Positions 11,885 through 22,916 of a stretch of 64,000 nucleotides of DNA are shown piece after piece. This stretch comes from Augochlora pura. Taxonomy: Eukaryota > Arthropoda > Insecta > Hymenoptera > Halictidae. The first letter of the stretch is position 1; each line of letters opens with the position of its first letter. The translations under genes and the position numbers were made by a program. The notes beneath the pieces are model-generated. The model made no database searches, was not told where the DNA came from, and saw only the letters and a program-made list of their open reading frames with translations. The DNA is taken from NCBI RefSeq assembly GCF_028453695.1, contig NC_135781.1, positions 2,656,078 to 2,720,077 on the forward strand, written 5' to 3'.

Positions 11885-12750
11885 AAAAGCGAAGAAAAGC
11901 TCCGTCGTCAAACCGGACAGAAAACAACCGGCAAAAGTAATATTTCGCCAAGTCTCCCCATTGTACAAAATTGTCGACGAAGCAACGAGAATCCGGTAGC
12001 CGCTCGATCGTATCATTTTCCCAGCACCGCGATACCCCGAAAGCAGATGTCAAAGGCTCGTCCCGTCGGTGATCGCGGGCGGAGCGTTCTGCCGGCCACC
12101 GGAGGGTTCCCACAAAGAGCTAATTGTGTAGCCGGGCGACCAGAAATAGGTTTTCCTTCGGCCCCGGCAACTTTCTCGGCCGGTCGCGGCGAGGGGGCGT
12201 CGCTCGAAGATTGAAAGTATCAAAGAGATCAATTACATCCGGCCGGGCTTTTATCCGCGTCGGTATCGAGCGAGAGACCGCCGCCGATCGGCCGACTTAA
12301 TTACGTCGATTTATGGAATCAGTTAACCGGAGATAAGATCTTAATTTCCTTATCACCGCGGACAGCCGCGTGTGTGTGTGTGTGTGTGTGTGCGCGTTCC
12401 CGCCGATTCCTCGCGGATCTGTTAACGGTTATCTTTACAAGCGCCGCGCGTATTCGAAAACGTTGCTCGCGTGACCGCCGGTTGTCGCGGCGCCCCGACG
12501 ATTTGTAATCTCTAATCTGCGCGGCACGATAGTGTCACGTTTAACGTCTCAATGCTGTGTGTCTACCTCTACCTCCTCCCCTCCCCCTTCCTCCCTTCTT
12601 ATGCGACATTTACAACGAGGCCGTTATTATCCCTTAATTAGAGAGGCGACGGGTCCGGGCGATCGCGACGCTTTGTCAACGAGATATTATCTCGTGCGAG
12701 CCGACTCGTCTCTGCCCGCCAACAGCCGTTTCCGCTTCGGCCGGGCAGCC
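11885..12750. other. GC-rich unique block
   Basis: CpG-rich DNA. A (GT)n microsatellite lies at about 12369-12392. Short antisense frames have no domain. Confidence 0.4.
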
Positions 12751-12795
12751 GCTCTCTCTCTCTCTCTCTCCCTCCTGGTCTCTGCCTTCCCCTCT

Positions 12796-12838
<43 letters not shown>
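12751..12838. repeat. CT microsatellite, two blocks
   Basis: (CT)n at 12751-12769 and a longer pure run at about 12798-12838, separated by a short pyrimidine-rich segment. Confidence 0.95.
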
Positions 12839-12841
<3 letters not shown>

Positions 12842-12958
12842 CCTGCGATTGTTTCGACAGGATATCCGGAACGGGTAGCCGGCCACCAGATAACGCTCAC
12901 CCCCGCGACGCGACCCGGAGGCGTGCACCGCGGCGTCCGCGCGGCGATGAGACCGCTG

Positions 12959-13302
12959 TTAACCCTTTCAGTGCCGGACGACGATGTATCGTGGATCGCA
13001 ACGCTTTATCGTAGTCCGCAACAATTGCGAAAAGTGCCAGCGACGAAATATCGTTGCGCGTCCGACAGCGTCTTATTATATGCATTGCGAGAGAATATGC
13101 ATTGAATTCATTAAAATTTTCTGGAAAAATAAATTAGCAATAGAATCCGGTATTAAATGAAAATTCAGAGGACTTTAAATAAATTTTTGGCAACAACTTG
13201 AAACAATGTAAATTTTTTCGTATTATATCATATTTCACGCTGTCAGTCGCTGGTGACTGACGCGTCAGTCACCGACGACTGACGCGGCACTGAACGCGTT
13301 AA
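12959..13302 (+). mobile_element. TTAA-flanked MITE, family C
   Basis: The left end reads TTAACCCTTTCAGTGCCG and the right end CGGCACTGAACGCGTTAA, an imperfect terminal inverted repeat with TTAA at both sides. TTAA duplication and ends starting CCC are the rule for piggyBac-superfamily transposons. The element is 344 bases and has no transposase frame, so it is non-autonomous. The right subterminal region has a palindrome centred at 13262-13263. The left subterminal region has a short hairpin-like ACGATGTATCGT. The orientation is arbitrary. Confidence 0.7.
13242..13283. repeat. Palindrome inside family C element
   Basis: The central 22 bases (13252-13273) are a perfect palindrome with arm GGTGACTGACG. 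It extends imperfectly to 42 bases with outer arms GTCAGTCG and CGACTGAC. It lies next to the right end of the element and may be a subterminal hairpin. Confidence 0.85.
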
Positions 13303-13800
13303 GATACGCCGAACCGAGCCGAGTCGAATCGAGTCGAGCCGAGTCGAGTATCTCCGAGCTTCGTCGAGCCGAGATAGACGGAAACAATGCGTTCTTTCGC
13401 CGCGGAATTTCGCAACAAGCTGTCCGCGGAGGGCCCGCCGCCGGAACGGACGATTTATCACGCGTTTCGAGAAAGCGTGGCGCGCTCGCCGTCGGCGGCG
13501 GCGGCGGCGGCGGTAACACTTTGTCCACCGGTCTGTCGCGTTCGAGATATACGCGTCTCTCGCTGTCAAAGCAAACGGCCACCGATATTCCACGGAGGCC
13601 AAGACGCCTGCCGCAGATTTCACGGACGGATTCACTCGGATCCGACTTTATTTTTCCGTGGCAGCCTCTTCCGGGACGACGTTGATCCTCTCGTAGACAG
13701 ATTGCGGATCCACCGGCGAATTTACGTTCGCGTGGTTTGGTTGCGGTAGGAGAGCTCGCCGGCGGAATGGAAAAGCTGCCGCGCGGGAAAGATACGGTGG
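13303..13800. other. GC-rich block with GAGYC repeats and (GCG)n
   Basis: Degenerate 5-mer repeats (GAGTC, GAGCC) lie at 13313-13372 and a (GCG)n trinucleotide run at about 13493-13512. Frames are open on both strands (13243-13635 antisense, 13387-13749 sense) through these repeats. No domain is recognised. Confidence 0.5.
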
Positions 13801-14990
13801 AATGTCGATTTTTCTTGTCGATTTTTGGGTGTTCCTTTTGAGGTGATTTTTGTTGTGATTGGTTAATTCTGTTTGGAGGAGATTTTTTGGGGCGAAGGTT
13901 TTGTGGAAAAAGAAATTAATGCTTTTATTGCGGTGTTGGAAATTTAAGAGAATTGTAGATAATTGGTCTGTTTTATTTGGTTAAAGTGAGTTTGAGAATG
14001 GAGGTATTATTATAATTTTAATATGGAGGTATTAGTATAATATTAATTGCTGTTTGAAAGTTCTTGTATTTTGTTAATTTTAGTACAAGTATCTACATAG
14101 CTCAAAGATATTTTTTAGATGTTATTAAGACATTTTTAAGAAGTTCTTATGACGTTTTTAAAATGTTTTCAAGAGGTTCATTTAAGACGTCTGTTTTCGA
14201 AGACGTTACAGATTCCTTATGTTACAAAGCTTACGACATTTAATTATACGATTAATATGAAATTGGTCCCTTGAAACGTCAGAATTTGGTACGTTTTTAA
14301 GTGATCTTAAAGAGGTCGTTCCATAGATGTAAATATCGAATATCTTTAGGTCGTTTTAGAGATGCAAATGTCTCATGTTTTTAGGTCGTCTTATGGACTT
14401 TTTAAAAATGTAAAAATGCACGTCTTTAGGTCATTTTAAAGGCATAAATGTCGCATGTCTTTAGATCATTTTAAGGACATAAATATCAAATATCCTTATT
14501 ACGTCCTTATAGGACGTCCTTAGATAGTTTTAAAGATGTAAATTTCAGATGTCTTATTTAAAAAACATTTTCAGAAGTCTCAAAGACGTTTTCTCGACGA
14601 CCCAAGAAATTCCGTCGTTCTGACGTCTGAAGTAAAATGTCTTCAAAACGTAAAATTTAAGTAGCAAAAAATCCAAATCCTAAATAACCGTAAAATAGAC
14701 ATTTTTAAGACATATTGTGTTATATAAATAAGAAATTCTTATAATACAGATTGGCGTAAATATTAATTCTATGACGCAGCAATAAAAGGGTTCAGACACG
14801 TAAGATCAAAGAAGGTGAAACGAATATTCACTGTATCAAATTCTAACAACATTTTAACAAAAACAAACCTTCCTACTGACCTATTTAAATTCAAAATTTT
14901 CATCTTCTTTTTATTAACAAAATTAATTTTATCTTGTCGAAATATGAGACAATTTTTTACCTCGGTGTCAACTACTCACTAACACGATCC
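13800..14990. other. Large AT-rich island with sharp G/T-to-A/C switch
   Basis: At 13861-14040 I count G 49 and C 5; at 14821-14940 G 5 and C 23. The strand bias reverses across the island, with a tandem repeat in the middle. This is the clearest example of the pattern in the window. Confidence 0.8.
14318..14560. repeat. Degenerate ~35-bp tandem repeat
   Basis: Six or so diverged units based on CTTTAGGTC(G/A)TTTTA followed by AA(A/G)GATGTAAATGTC. It lies near the middle of the 13800-14990 island. Confidence 0.7.
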
Positions 14991-15002
14991 CTATCAAAAG
15001 GG

Positions 15003-15006
15003 TTAA
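15003..15006. repeat. Single AAGGG-TTAA end
   Basis: The sequence ATCAAAAGGGTTAAG resembles the right end of the TTAA-flanked elements. No matching left end was found, so it may be a degraded remnant or chance. Confidence 0.25.
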
Positions 15007-15946
15007 GTATCGCAGCATACCAGTAACAGTAATACCGAGCGTCCATTTGCTCCGCGAATCAGGAATTCCTGCGATCGGTCGCTCGCGTCGGTCGCTTCGC
15101 GTCGGTATATCGAAACGCGCCATCGGAATCGGAATCGTTAATCGAAGAGAACACGGTGGCTGCCCGAATAGCGCTTGGCCGCTGTATCACGGCACTCGCG
15201 GCTCTTAAAGCGTCGTTAAAGACACGATCACATCGGTTTTTCTCGTGCCAGGGGGGGAGAGAATGCGGAGGAGGAGGAGGAGGAGGAGTGAGCCCGGTCA
15301 GAAAAATCGTAGTAGAAGGTGGCTTGTAGAATCCCGGCGGAAACATTTCCTTCTTGAGCCGTCAATAGGCACCGACCGGGACGCGAGCGCGACGCGACCC
15401 GTCGCCGGTGGCTACCAACGTGTAACCTGCCCGACAGGGCAGAGAGAGAGAGAGAGGCAGAGAGAGAGAGAGTGGGAGAGAGAGGAAGGCAGAGGAATCG
15501 TTGGCTAGTTTGCTACGTCCGATCTCGAGGTAGCAAAAACACGTCTTTTTAACGCGGCCAAAGGCGACGCGGGCTCCCCCGAGCGTGTGGTAACAAAACG
15601 AGCACGAGCCAAGGCGGATTCGGAATATCGAACGAGCGAAAACGCTTTGTAGAAAGCCGTGCGCGGAGCGGGGGCCCCCGGGTTCCGAGAAAACGAGATC
15701 TTCTCCCGATCTACCCGGCGCAAGGCCTCTCTTCGCCCGCGTTCCTCGCCGCCCCCCTCGCCCTCGCACGACCGTCCCCGCGCGACCCCCCCTCGTCCAC
15801 TTCGTCGCCCCGTTTCCCCGTTCGCGACCGCGCGGCCCCGCCGCGACAACCGGACGACGTGTCCCCGGCGTCGTCCATCTCCGTGTCGTTCTAGGATTCG
15901 CACGATCCCTCCCGATCTCTCAGACATTTGTTCTGAGCCGCGCCCC

Positions 15947-15983
<37 letters not shown>

Positions 15984-16293
15984 CTTCTCGCTCTCTTTCG
16001 TTCTCTCTATCGCCGGCCGCATCTGTCCACCGGTGTCCCCCTTAAGTGTCAATGTTCCGACCGACGTAACAGGAGCGCTGGACACGAGAGGAACGCCGAG
16101 AGGACGGAATGAAAAAAGGAGGAAGAAGGGCACCGGTTCGATCGCGATGCGACGATCTCTCCCCGCGCGCACACCGCCGGGCTGAAGGTCATTCTTCAAG
16201 GACCGAGGACGGGGACTAACCGTTCCGTCTGATGGGACAGGAGAGAGGAGACGGCGAGCGGATCGCGGAGGATCCGTTCCTTAAATCGACGAT
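15007..16293. other. GC-rich block with GA, CT and C tracts
   Basis: Holds a (GGA)n run at about 15264-15288, GA repeats at 15441-15490, 15 consecutive C at 15943-15957 followed at once by (CT)n at 15957-15982, and CpG-rich DNA. Open frames on both strands through 15362-16199 are low complexity. Confidence 0.5.
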
Positions 16294-16338
16294 TTAACCC
16301 TTTGCACTTCTGTGTCGAGTTTGACTCAACATCAGTTT
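16294..16338 (+). mobile_element. Family E left end
   Basis: TTAACCCTTTGCACTTCTGTGTCGAG matches, in inverted form, the end at 50590-50622 (rc TTAACCCTTTGCACTCC then TATGTCGA). The body is interrupted at 16339 by a family C end. Written in two pieces here, the shared motif is CCCTTTGCACTYC + TRTGTCGA. Confidence 0.45.
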
Positions 16339-16400
16339 TTAACGCGTTGAGTCCCATTCAGTAAGTTGAGACACATTCAGTCCCCAGGGACTGACAGTCG
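16339..16400 (-). mobile_element. Family C end fragment
   Basis: TTAACGCGTTGAGTCCC resembles the reverse complement of the right end of the 12959-13302 element (TTAACGCGTTCAGTGCCG). It is followed by GGGACTGACAG and a perfect CAGTCCC/GGGACTG hairpin near 16379-16394. The rest of the element is not recognisable. Confidence 0.45.
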
Positions 16401-16667
16401 ACTTTTCGTATGGACGATATGGATTCTAAGGAGTCAATCGTATAAAGACATCTTTTTAGTTTATTGGTTTATATATTTTAAGGAGATATTGATTTTTAAT
16501 ATCAATATAAATTTATCAGTATTAATTTAATTGGTTTTACTCCTTTGCAATAAAAGTATAAATAGGGTAAAATGCTATACCCTACGGAATCATTAAATGT
16601 TTCAAATTTAGCTTATAATATTACAAAATGTATTCTCCACTTAATTTTCATTTCTGCAGTTTCTAAT
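16401..16667. other. AT-rich sequence between element ends
   Basis: AT-rich DNA with no recognised gene. It may be the body of the family E element. Confidence 0.3.
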
Positions 16668-16859
16668 TTAACCCTTTGCAATTTTTGAGGCACCGCTAAA
16701 ATTACAGCACGTTTCAAAGTCATTTTTATATTATGGAAAATTAGATTTCATAAATTATTAAAAGTGTAACATAAATAAGTGTAAAAATATTTTGTCATGT
16801 AAAATTGAAAAGAGAATTTTAGAATTAGAGTTCAAACAGCTTCGAGTGCAAAGGGTTAA
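16668..16859 (+). mobile_element. Family A MITE, complete ends
   Basis: The left end is TTAACCCTTTGCAATTT and the right end CTTCGAGTGCAAAGGGTTAA, with TTAA on both sides. The left subterminal GAGGCACCGCTAAAA and right subterminal TTCAAACAG match the copies at 26564 and 31738. At 192 bases it is shorter than the roughly 245-base copies, so it carries an internal deletion. There is no transposase frame. Confidence 0.8.
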
Positions 16860-17170
16860 TCATGCCAGGCGATGTTCGACGCAACTGATCCTCGATTTTC
16901 TCTCTCTTTCTCTCTTTCTTATTATCTGGAATACTTCTGTGTTTTTAATTGTCCAGCAAATATTTTTGCTCGTAAACTTAAGTGGCATTAACATCATCGC
17001 TCGCCATTAAAAAGGCAGAAGTATTCCGGCCGATAAAGTCGCGGTTTATGCTCCACGGAATTTCATCTTCTCTTTGTCGGATTTAAAGTCGGAGCGGTCT
17101 GAATATTTGAAGTCCATGATGAAAATAGCGGATGACCGGGAGAAATCGAAGATGAAGAGCGTCGGCTCTA
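16860..17170. other. Unique DNA
   Basis: Mixed-composition DNA with a short pyrimidine tract at 16900-16920. No gene is seen. Confidence 0.35.
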
Positions 17171-17376
17171 TTAACCCTTTGCACTCGAAGCTATTTTAAC
17201 TGGAAATCTAAAATCATTTTTGCCAGGTTATGGTATTTTTATTACATGGAACAAAGTGCATTTTATGCATACAAAAGCGAGTCTTGTGACTCATACTAAC
17301 AATGTCACTGTTAACAATTTTTTAAATCTAAACTTTGTTAGAATAAAAATTCTTTTTGGAAGGTGATAGAACAATT
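17171..17376 (-). mobile_element. Family A MITE, one end missing
   Basis: Starts TTAACCCTTTGCACTCGAAG, the inverted right end. It aligns by eye with the reverse of the 26564 copy as far as GGAAGGTGATAGAACAATTTT at about 17376. The final 35 or so bases, including the GCGGTGCCTC subterminal motif and the second TTAA, are absent. Confidence 0.7.
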
Positions 17377-17930
17377 TTTGGTATAACTATACCAAAAAGA
17401 AAATTGTATATTTAGAAACATGGTAATTTAGTTATGAAAAGCTTTATTAAGAGATTAATAAATATTAAATGGTTTATAAATACTCTATTAAGAGGTTAGG
17501 TTTACATTCGAAGAGTCTCCGATTTTTCGAAAGAAAAGTTCGTCGATGATTAGGCGAATCGCGTCGCGAACCACCCACGCGAGTTCCGATTAAATTATTT
17601 ACGACTCGACTTTGTTTATCTCGGCAAACATTCCGGCTCTCGCGAGTTGAATTTACGAGCGCCAAGACCGTCGCGAAATCGATGCCTAAAACGCGCCGTG
17701 AAATCGAGAGGAAATGGAAAGACAATTAACTATCGGCTGCGATCGTGGCAATTCACGCGACGTCGTTCACGGAATGAATCGCGCAGATTTACTTTCGACC
17801 TTGGACTTGGAGGTAATGAAGTACGGGACACACGGGCTTCGACAATGAAATTCGACGGACGCCGGAACAATTGCTGTGACGGAGCTCCGTGACTGCATCG
17901 TCTTTATGCGACGATGTCACGGCCTGTGGG
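17377..17930. other. AT-rich to GC-rich unique DNA
   Basis: No gene is recognised. Open frames at 17474-17725 (antisense) and 17647-17892 (sense) overlap and lack features. Confidence 0.35.
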
Positions 17931-18700
17931 GGATGTTACTTGGATTTTTTTTGGACGAGTGTTTATTTAAGATAATTGTTTGCTTGATGGATGTTTTAGT
18001 GAAATATTTTAATTGAATATCTTAGTCGAATATTTTGGTTGATTATTTTAGTCCAATTTTCCTCGAATATTTTAATTGGCTATTTTAGTTCAATTTTAGC
18101 CCAATTTTAGTTCAATTTTTTACTCGAATTCAAGATAAATAATTAGGTTTGGTAATAACAGCAAATATTGTAAATAGTAAAATATTATATCGTTCAATAA
18201 ATAAATTTAAAATAAAATATTACGTAGTCATATTTTGGGTAAAAATTGATCAACTTCGACGGACCATAATTCTGCGAAAAATCATCGTACAATGATGACC
18301 TTTTTTTTAAATTAAAGCTTGAAACCTCTACTTTAAAACAGATTTTCTAGATTTTCAATTCGATGTCCCCTCGCCATTGTAACATTTTAAATCTAGGACC
18401 ATGTTTGTCATATTAAAAATTGCCAAGTTTGGAAAAATATAAGCACTTTGCAAACATTATTTCGAAGATACCGTTTACACTAGATTGAAGTTCGATTCTT
18501 CCCCTTTTATATAAAAAAAGAGAGAAGAGCCTACGATTTTTTCTCGCAAAGTTACAGCTTTTCAAAGCAATCCTTGCATTTCCACCCTTAAAATCTTCCT
18601 ACAATCTTTTTGATCAATATACAATAATTAATCTCGCACAGACTTTGCAAAATTTTTTCCAGCGACGCCATTTACCACCAAACAAAGTACAATCCTTTCT
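17930..18700. other. AT-rich island with G/T-to-A/C switch
   Basis: At 17941-18000 I count G 15 and C 2; at 18541-18600 G 5 and C 18. Degenerate TATTTTAGT(C/T)(G/C)AAT units lie at about 17990-18120. The island's right side runs to the assembly gap. Confidence 0.65.
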
Positions 18701-18738
18701 CTTCAATATAAAAAAAATTAACAGCAGCTGCGATTTTT

Positions 18739-18838
18739 NNNNNNNNNNNNNNNNNNNNNNNNNNNNNNNNNNNNNNNNNNNNNNNNNNNNNNNNNNNNNN
18801 NNNNNNNNNNNNNNNNNNNNNNNNNNNNNNNNNNNNNN
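18739..18838. other. Assembly gap (100 N)
   Basis: Exactly 100 N. The flanks are AT-rich and, unlike most of the other gaps here, are not a long simple repeat. Confidence 0.97.
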
Positions 18839-19552
18839 TATAAAACAAAGATTCCCTGATCGATGTTAACATTTGCCTGAACTTCGCGCGCCAACACCCA
18901 TGAATTCAATTAAACCATATCCGCGCTAAGTACGGTATCACGAGCATCGCAGACGTGTGACTGACAGGGAACATGTTAATAGGCAGGCATAATTATTCTT
19001 CATCGGCGAACTTGCCTCTGATATTCCACGGTAAGGCGGTCGAGTTGCAACTAACTCTCGTCGCTACGAAATTCACACGCAGATCAATCTCTCAGATAGA
19101 ACGTGATCGATCGAAGTCGAAGAAACGCCGGCTTCGAAAATCTTATTTACACACAAGCGGCGCGACCGTGTATCGAGACTAAACGTGGCACGATAACGAT
19201 TTCCCCCGGGGGCCATGGAAAAGCGGCCGGTGCCGAAAGAGAAAGCGGTTATCCGTCCGTCGATGCGATAACGGGAGCGCCGCGAGCCTAATCGTCGCGG
19301 CCCGGCAATTTGTGTGCTCGGATCGCTCGAACGCGAAGCGCGACGCCGGCGACGCTTTGTTATCGCGCTTTGACACGTTTTAACACGTTCCGTGGCGAGA
19401 TGTATTTAGTCGACTCTTCGTTCTTAGCAATGAACGCTTTAAAAGTGGAGCCCTTTTTCTCTTTATTTCGACGATGAAATGAACAAATATGCGCCATTTC
19501 GTTCGGCAACTTTCGTTGTGAAATTTGGCTTCTTCGCTCGACACTAAGAGGG
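18839..19552. other. GC-rich unique block
   Basis: CpG-dense DNA with short overlapping frames on both strands. It ends in CACTAAGAGGGTTAAC at 19541-19556, a possible degraded AGGG-TTAA end. Confidence 0.35.
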
Positions 19553-19654
19553 TTAACAGAATAAATTTTGATTTCGAAATAAATGAATCATATTCTTATT
19601 TACTAGATCATGCGTGAAATCTCTGTCACGAGTCTCGCTCGTTAGAGCGCAAGT

Positions 19655-19786
19655 GGTTAAGTGTTGCACGTGTCGCAAAATTCGATAATGTATAAAATGC
19701 ACTAAGTTGTATCGAATGAAAACAGTACGAGTCTGGAAAAATATTTTGGATTTCCAGTTGAAATGGCTCTGATTGCAAAGGGTTAA
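19655..19786 (+). mobile_element. Family A MITE, right part
   Basis: The right end reads GATTGCAAAGGGTTAA, preceded by CCAGTTGAAATGGCT, which matches the GTTAAAACGGCT subterminal block of other family A copies. The TTAA at 19553-19556 is 234 bases upstream of the right end, close to full element length, but the CCCTTTGCA left end is not present there, so the left part is degraded. Confidence 0.5.
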
Positions 19787-21360
19787 AAGGGTTAAGTGAA
19801 CGCGAGAAGCGTCGGGTTTACCAAAGTGAGTCACTCAAAATTAGAGAAAGAGAGAAAGAGAAAAAAAGAGAAAGAGAGGGGCCCGTCATGAAAGGCCAAA
19901 ACACAGCGACGCCTCTCCATTTTCGTGAAACCCTTCGCCGTTACGAGACGACCTACATCGGCGATACGAAAGAGGGCCCGGGATTTTCTCTTTGGAAAAA
20001 GAAATGATTACAGGCTTGCACAAACGCGGGCCGATCGATCGTCGGCGTCGGGCCGCGCGCGCGAACGGGACTCGACGGTTTTTTGGGTTAAGAGCACTCG
20101 CGAGACACTCCTTCAACCGGCTCCTTTAGCTTTGATGCCGGCTAATGCTACCCTTGCTCTTTTTTTTTTTCTTTCGAGCGGTTGAAAACGGATCGGCGGG
20201 TCCACGAGTCCCATTTAAAGGTTTTCCGGAATCAGCGCCGCGCGGTTCAAGTTCGTGTTTCCCCGAGGCACGGTGCACGCACGCACCGCGCACGTGCACC
20301 GAAAAACCCACTCGGTGTCGTATTTATCGCGAGCAACTGGTCTCCTAAGCCCGGCCGGGACCGACCGCGTACGGATCGCACACGTGAACGCTGCGGTGGG
20401 CTCACGGTGCGTGGCCGCGCTCACGTCCGCCGCTCGTTTCCCATTTTTCTCTCGCTGATACCGCTCGGTTTTCGGTACCAAAAACCTACCTACGAATTTA
20501 CGAGCTGCTCTAGCGGGCTACGCAAAAAATGGCCGACGACGCCGGAAGGGTTCACGTAAAGGGAGCGAGATCTCGAAGATCGCGGTTGGGGCACGATCGC
20601 CCCGTTAACGGAGATCAGGCGACGGAGATCCAACCTCGGAGATCAGGCGACGGATATCCAACCTCGGATATTCAGCGACGAGGTTTGATTTGTTCGTCGA
20701 CAGCCGCGCACGGTTCCATTAGGAATTATTATTTATCGCATGCACGAAATTAACCGGGCGGCAAACCGGTGCTCGAAAGGGTGACGGCAGGTCCTGCGTG
20801 ACCGACTCTATGTCGAACACGTGACTCTTCTAAGACCACCTCCGAACCCTCGTCTAAGCCCTCGTCTAATTCTTCCGTCGCGCTTCGCCCGACGTCGCGT
20901 AATTAACGACGCGCGCCGCAGATTCGGATAACGTATACCGGTCGCGTTTTAGACGCCGGTTTTGTAACAACACGGGAACCACTTAGTTTTTTTCCCAACG
21001 GCGAAAGCAGTCGTTCGGCAATTTTTCACTTGCGCGTTCGGCATTGACCCCTTTTTTGGGGACACCGCCGCTCGGGTATCCCTCTTCCGCCACGATTTTT
21101 CGGCTTATTTTTAGCGCGGCCGCGTCCGACGAGAGCTCGTCTCCGTACCCGGCGAGAGACGTTTCAAACGGGCTTATCTACGGAATCACTTTGCATTTAT
21201 GTAAAAAATCGCCGGGATGTAGGATGGCTCTTAAATCGTCCTCTTTATGGACGCTTTATCGACGCTTCCGCGGTTTGCTCTTTCTCTCTGTGTTTCTTTT
21301 TCTCTTTTATCGCGCTGTTTTTCATCTCTGGAGACGCGCTGTCGAGACGTGTTTATAATT
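19787..21360. other. GC-rich unique block
   Basis: Contains a GA run at 19842-19878, a (T)n run at 20159-20171, and a duplicated segment at about 20608-20680 (GGAGATC..GGCGACGGA..ATCCAACCTCGGA occurs twice, about 30 bases apart). Many short frames overlap on all strands. None is recognised. Confidence 0.4.
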
Positions 21361-22190
21361 TTTGGGTCTTGAGGCAACGGTTGCGTTTATTATGGAACAA
21401 CCCTCTTCTATTTTTTTATAGAAGTGTTGTGGTGGGGTGAAGAGAGACTCGAAATAAAATCTTCAGAATTAAAATGTATGTCAACTTCAATATTTTAGTA
21501 TATATTGTTAGTTTAATAGGTATTGAACTACAAGATAACTATTACTTCGATAATTATTAGTTGAGTATTTATTGAACTACAATATAGTTATTACTCCAAT
21601 AATTATTGTACTACAATATAATTATTACTCCAACAATTATTAGTTCAATAATCATTTAACTAGAATATAGTTATTACTTCAATAATAATTATTGCACTAC
21701 AATATAATTATTACTTCAATAATAATGATGGAAGTACTAGCAATTATATATAATTCCATTATTTAAAGCGAAACAAGATATTTAATATTTACCACAGTGG
21801 GAGTGGTATTCAATTTGTTCAAATATGTTACAATAAAAATCAATTTTCAAAATTGATCAGAAATTATTATCGCGCACATTTGAGTAACGCGACGCTCAAA
21901 CATTAACGCCAATAGCAGTATAAAAATATAAATACAATATTAAAATACAAAAAAATTATCAGCTTCAAAAATGCTAAAATTGTTATTAATTTTATCTGCC
22001 CCATAATGACATAAGTATTCCCAACCATAACGTCAAATCTTTGTCAAAACCATCCTCCAGATTAGCAAACACTAACTTAACCCACAGCCCCATCACAAAA
22101 CGCCACAAACACCATACAAACACCATACAAATACCATACAAACACCGTAGAAAACTATAATCTCTCAAAGGTATCATTCCACGTAGCTAT
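21360..22190. other. AT-rich island with strong G/T-to-A/C switch
   Basis: At 21421-21480 I count G 18 and C 4; at 22021-22140 G 6 and C 43. The right end consists of ACAAACACCATAC-type repeats at about 22105-22150. A degenerate tandem repeat lies between the two sides. Confidence 0.75.
21520..21725. repeat. Degenerate ~60-bp AT tandem repeat
   Basis: Units of TATTGAACTACAATATA followed by GTTATTACTTCAATAATTATT, repeated three to four times with deletions. Confidence 0.7.
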
Positions 22191-22916
22191 TCCCGTTGAT
22201 TGGTGACAAATGTCCCCCCCATTGATCCGGTCATCAGGTGTGAAGAAACGAAATCACCATGGTGGCCTAATCTGTAAAAGGTGTACGACAAAGTTAAGTG
22301 CCTCGGCCATCGAACGGGGGCGTGCGCGCTCGCCCGTTCGATCACATCGGCCGAAATAAATCAGTAGACACGGTCCGCGCGCATCGTTCTCGCCGACGAA
22401 ACACATCTCCGTACACCACTCGAAATATCAGGGCGACATTTAAGCCGATGAGAGGAGGGGGGGGGGGGGGGGGGGGGGGGGGTAGGGAGGAGAGAAGGGA
22501 GGAGAGAGGAGAGACCGGGGCGCTAATGCGAGAGCGCGCGGGCGAACGACACTCTCTCAATAATAGATTAGATGCCGTGCGCTAAGTGCACAGGAACCGG
22601 GCGCCCCACCCCCCGCGCGCCCCGCCACGTGATTTATCGATCCCGGCACGTGCGTGTATCGAGATTTCCACTTCTCGGGCCAGCGCGGACCGCCGCTAAT
22701 ATCACGGGCCCCCCGACGCCCGAGTTTCCACGCCGCCGAACGAAAAACCAAGCGCGCGGGCCTTTCCGCGTCGCGGTAGACCGGCTCCGCGAGATATAAA
22801 AGGATAAAAGGACAGCGGTGTCGAATTAGCGTCGTATCGGCGGCGCTGAATCATTCCTCGAATTCAACGGCGTAACGGGGCCGGCCCCCGGTCATGTTGT
22901 CCGTTATTATTCTTTA
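22191..22916. other. GC-rich block with 26-G run
   Basis: Contains 26 consecutive G at 22457-22482, followed by GGAGAG purine sequence, then CpG-rich DNA. Frames on both strands here read through the homopolymer. Confidence 0.5.
22457..22482 (+). repeat. Poly-G run of 26
   Basis: The longest G homopolymer in the window. It could form a G-quadruplex or be an assembly or sequencing artefact. Confidence 0.9.

Noticed and set aside
12369..12392. (GT)n tract as a telomeric or regulatory signal
   Set aside because: It is an ordinary dinucleotide microsatellite. No TTAGG-type telomere array is present.
13800..14990. Replication origin as explanation for the skew switch
   Set aside because: An origin would change from A/C-rich to G/T-rich on the + strand. 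The observed order is the reverse, and it recurs every few kilobases. Fork convergence zones remain possible but are unlikely at this density.
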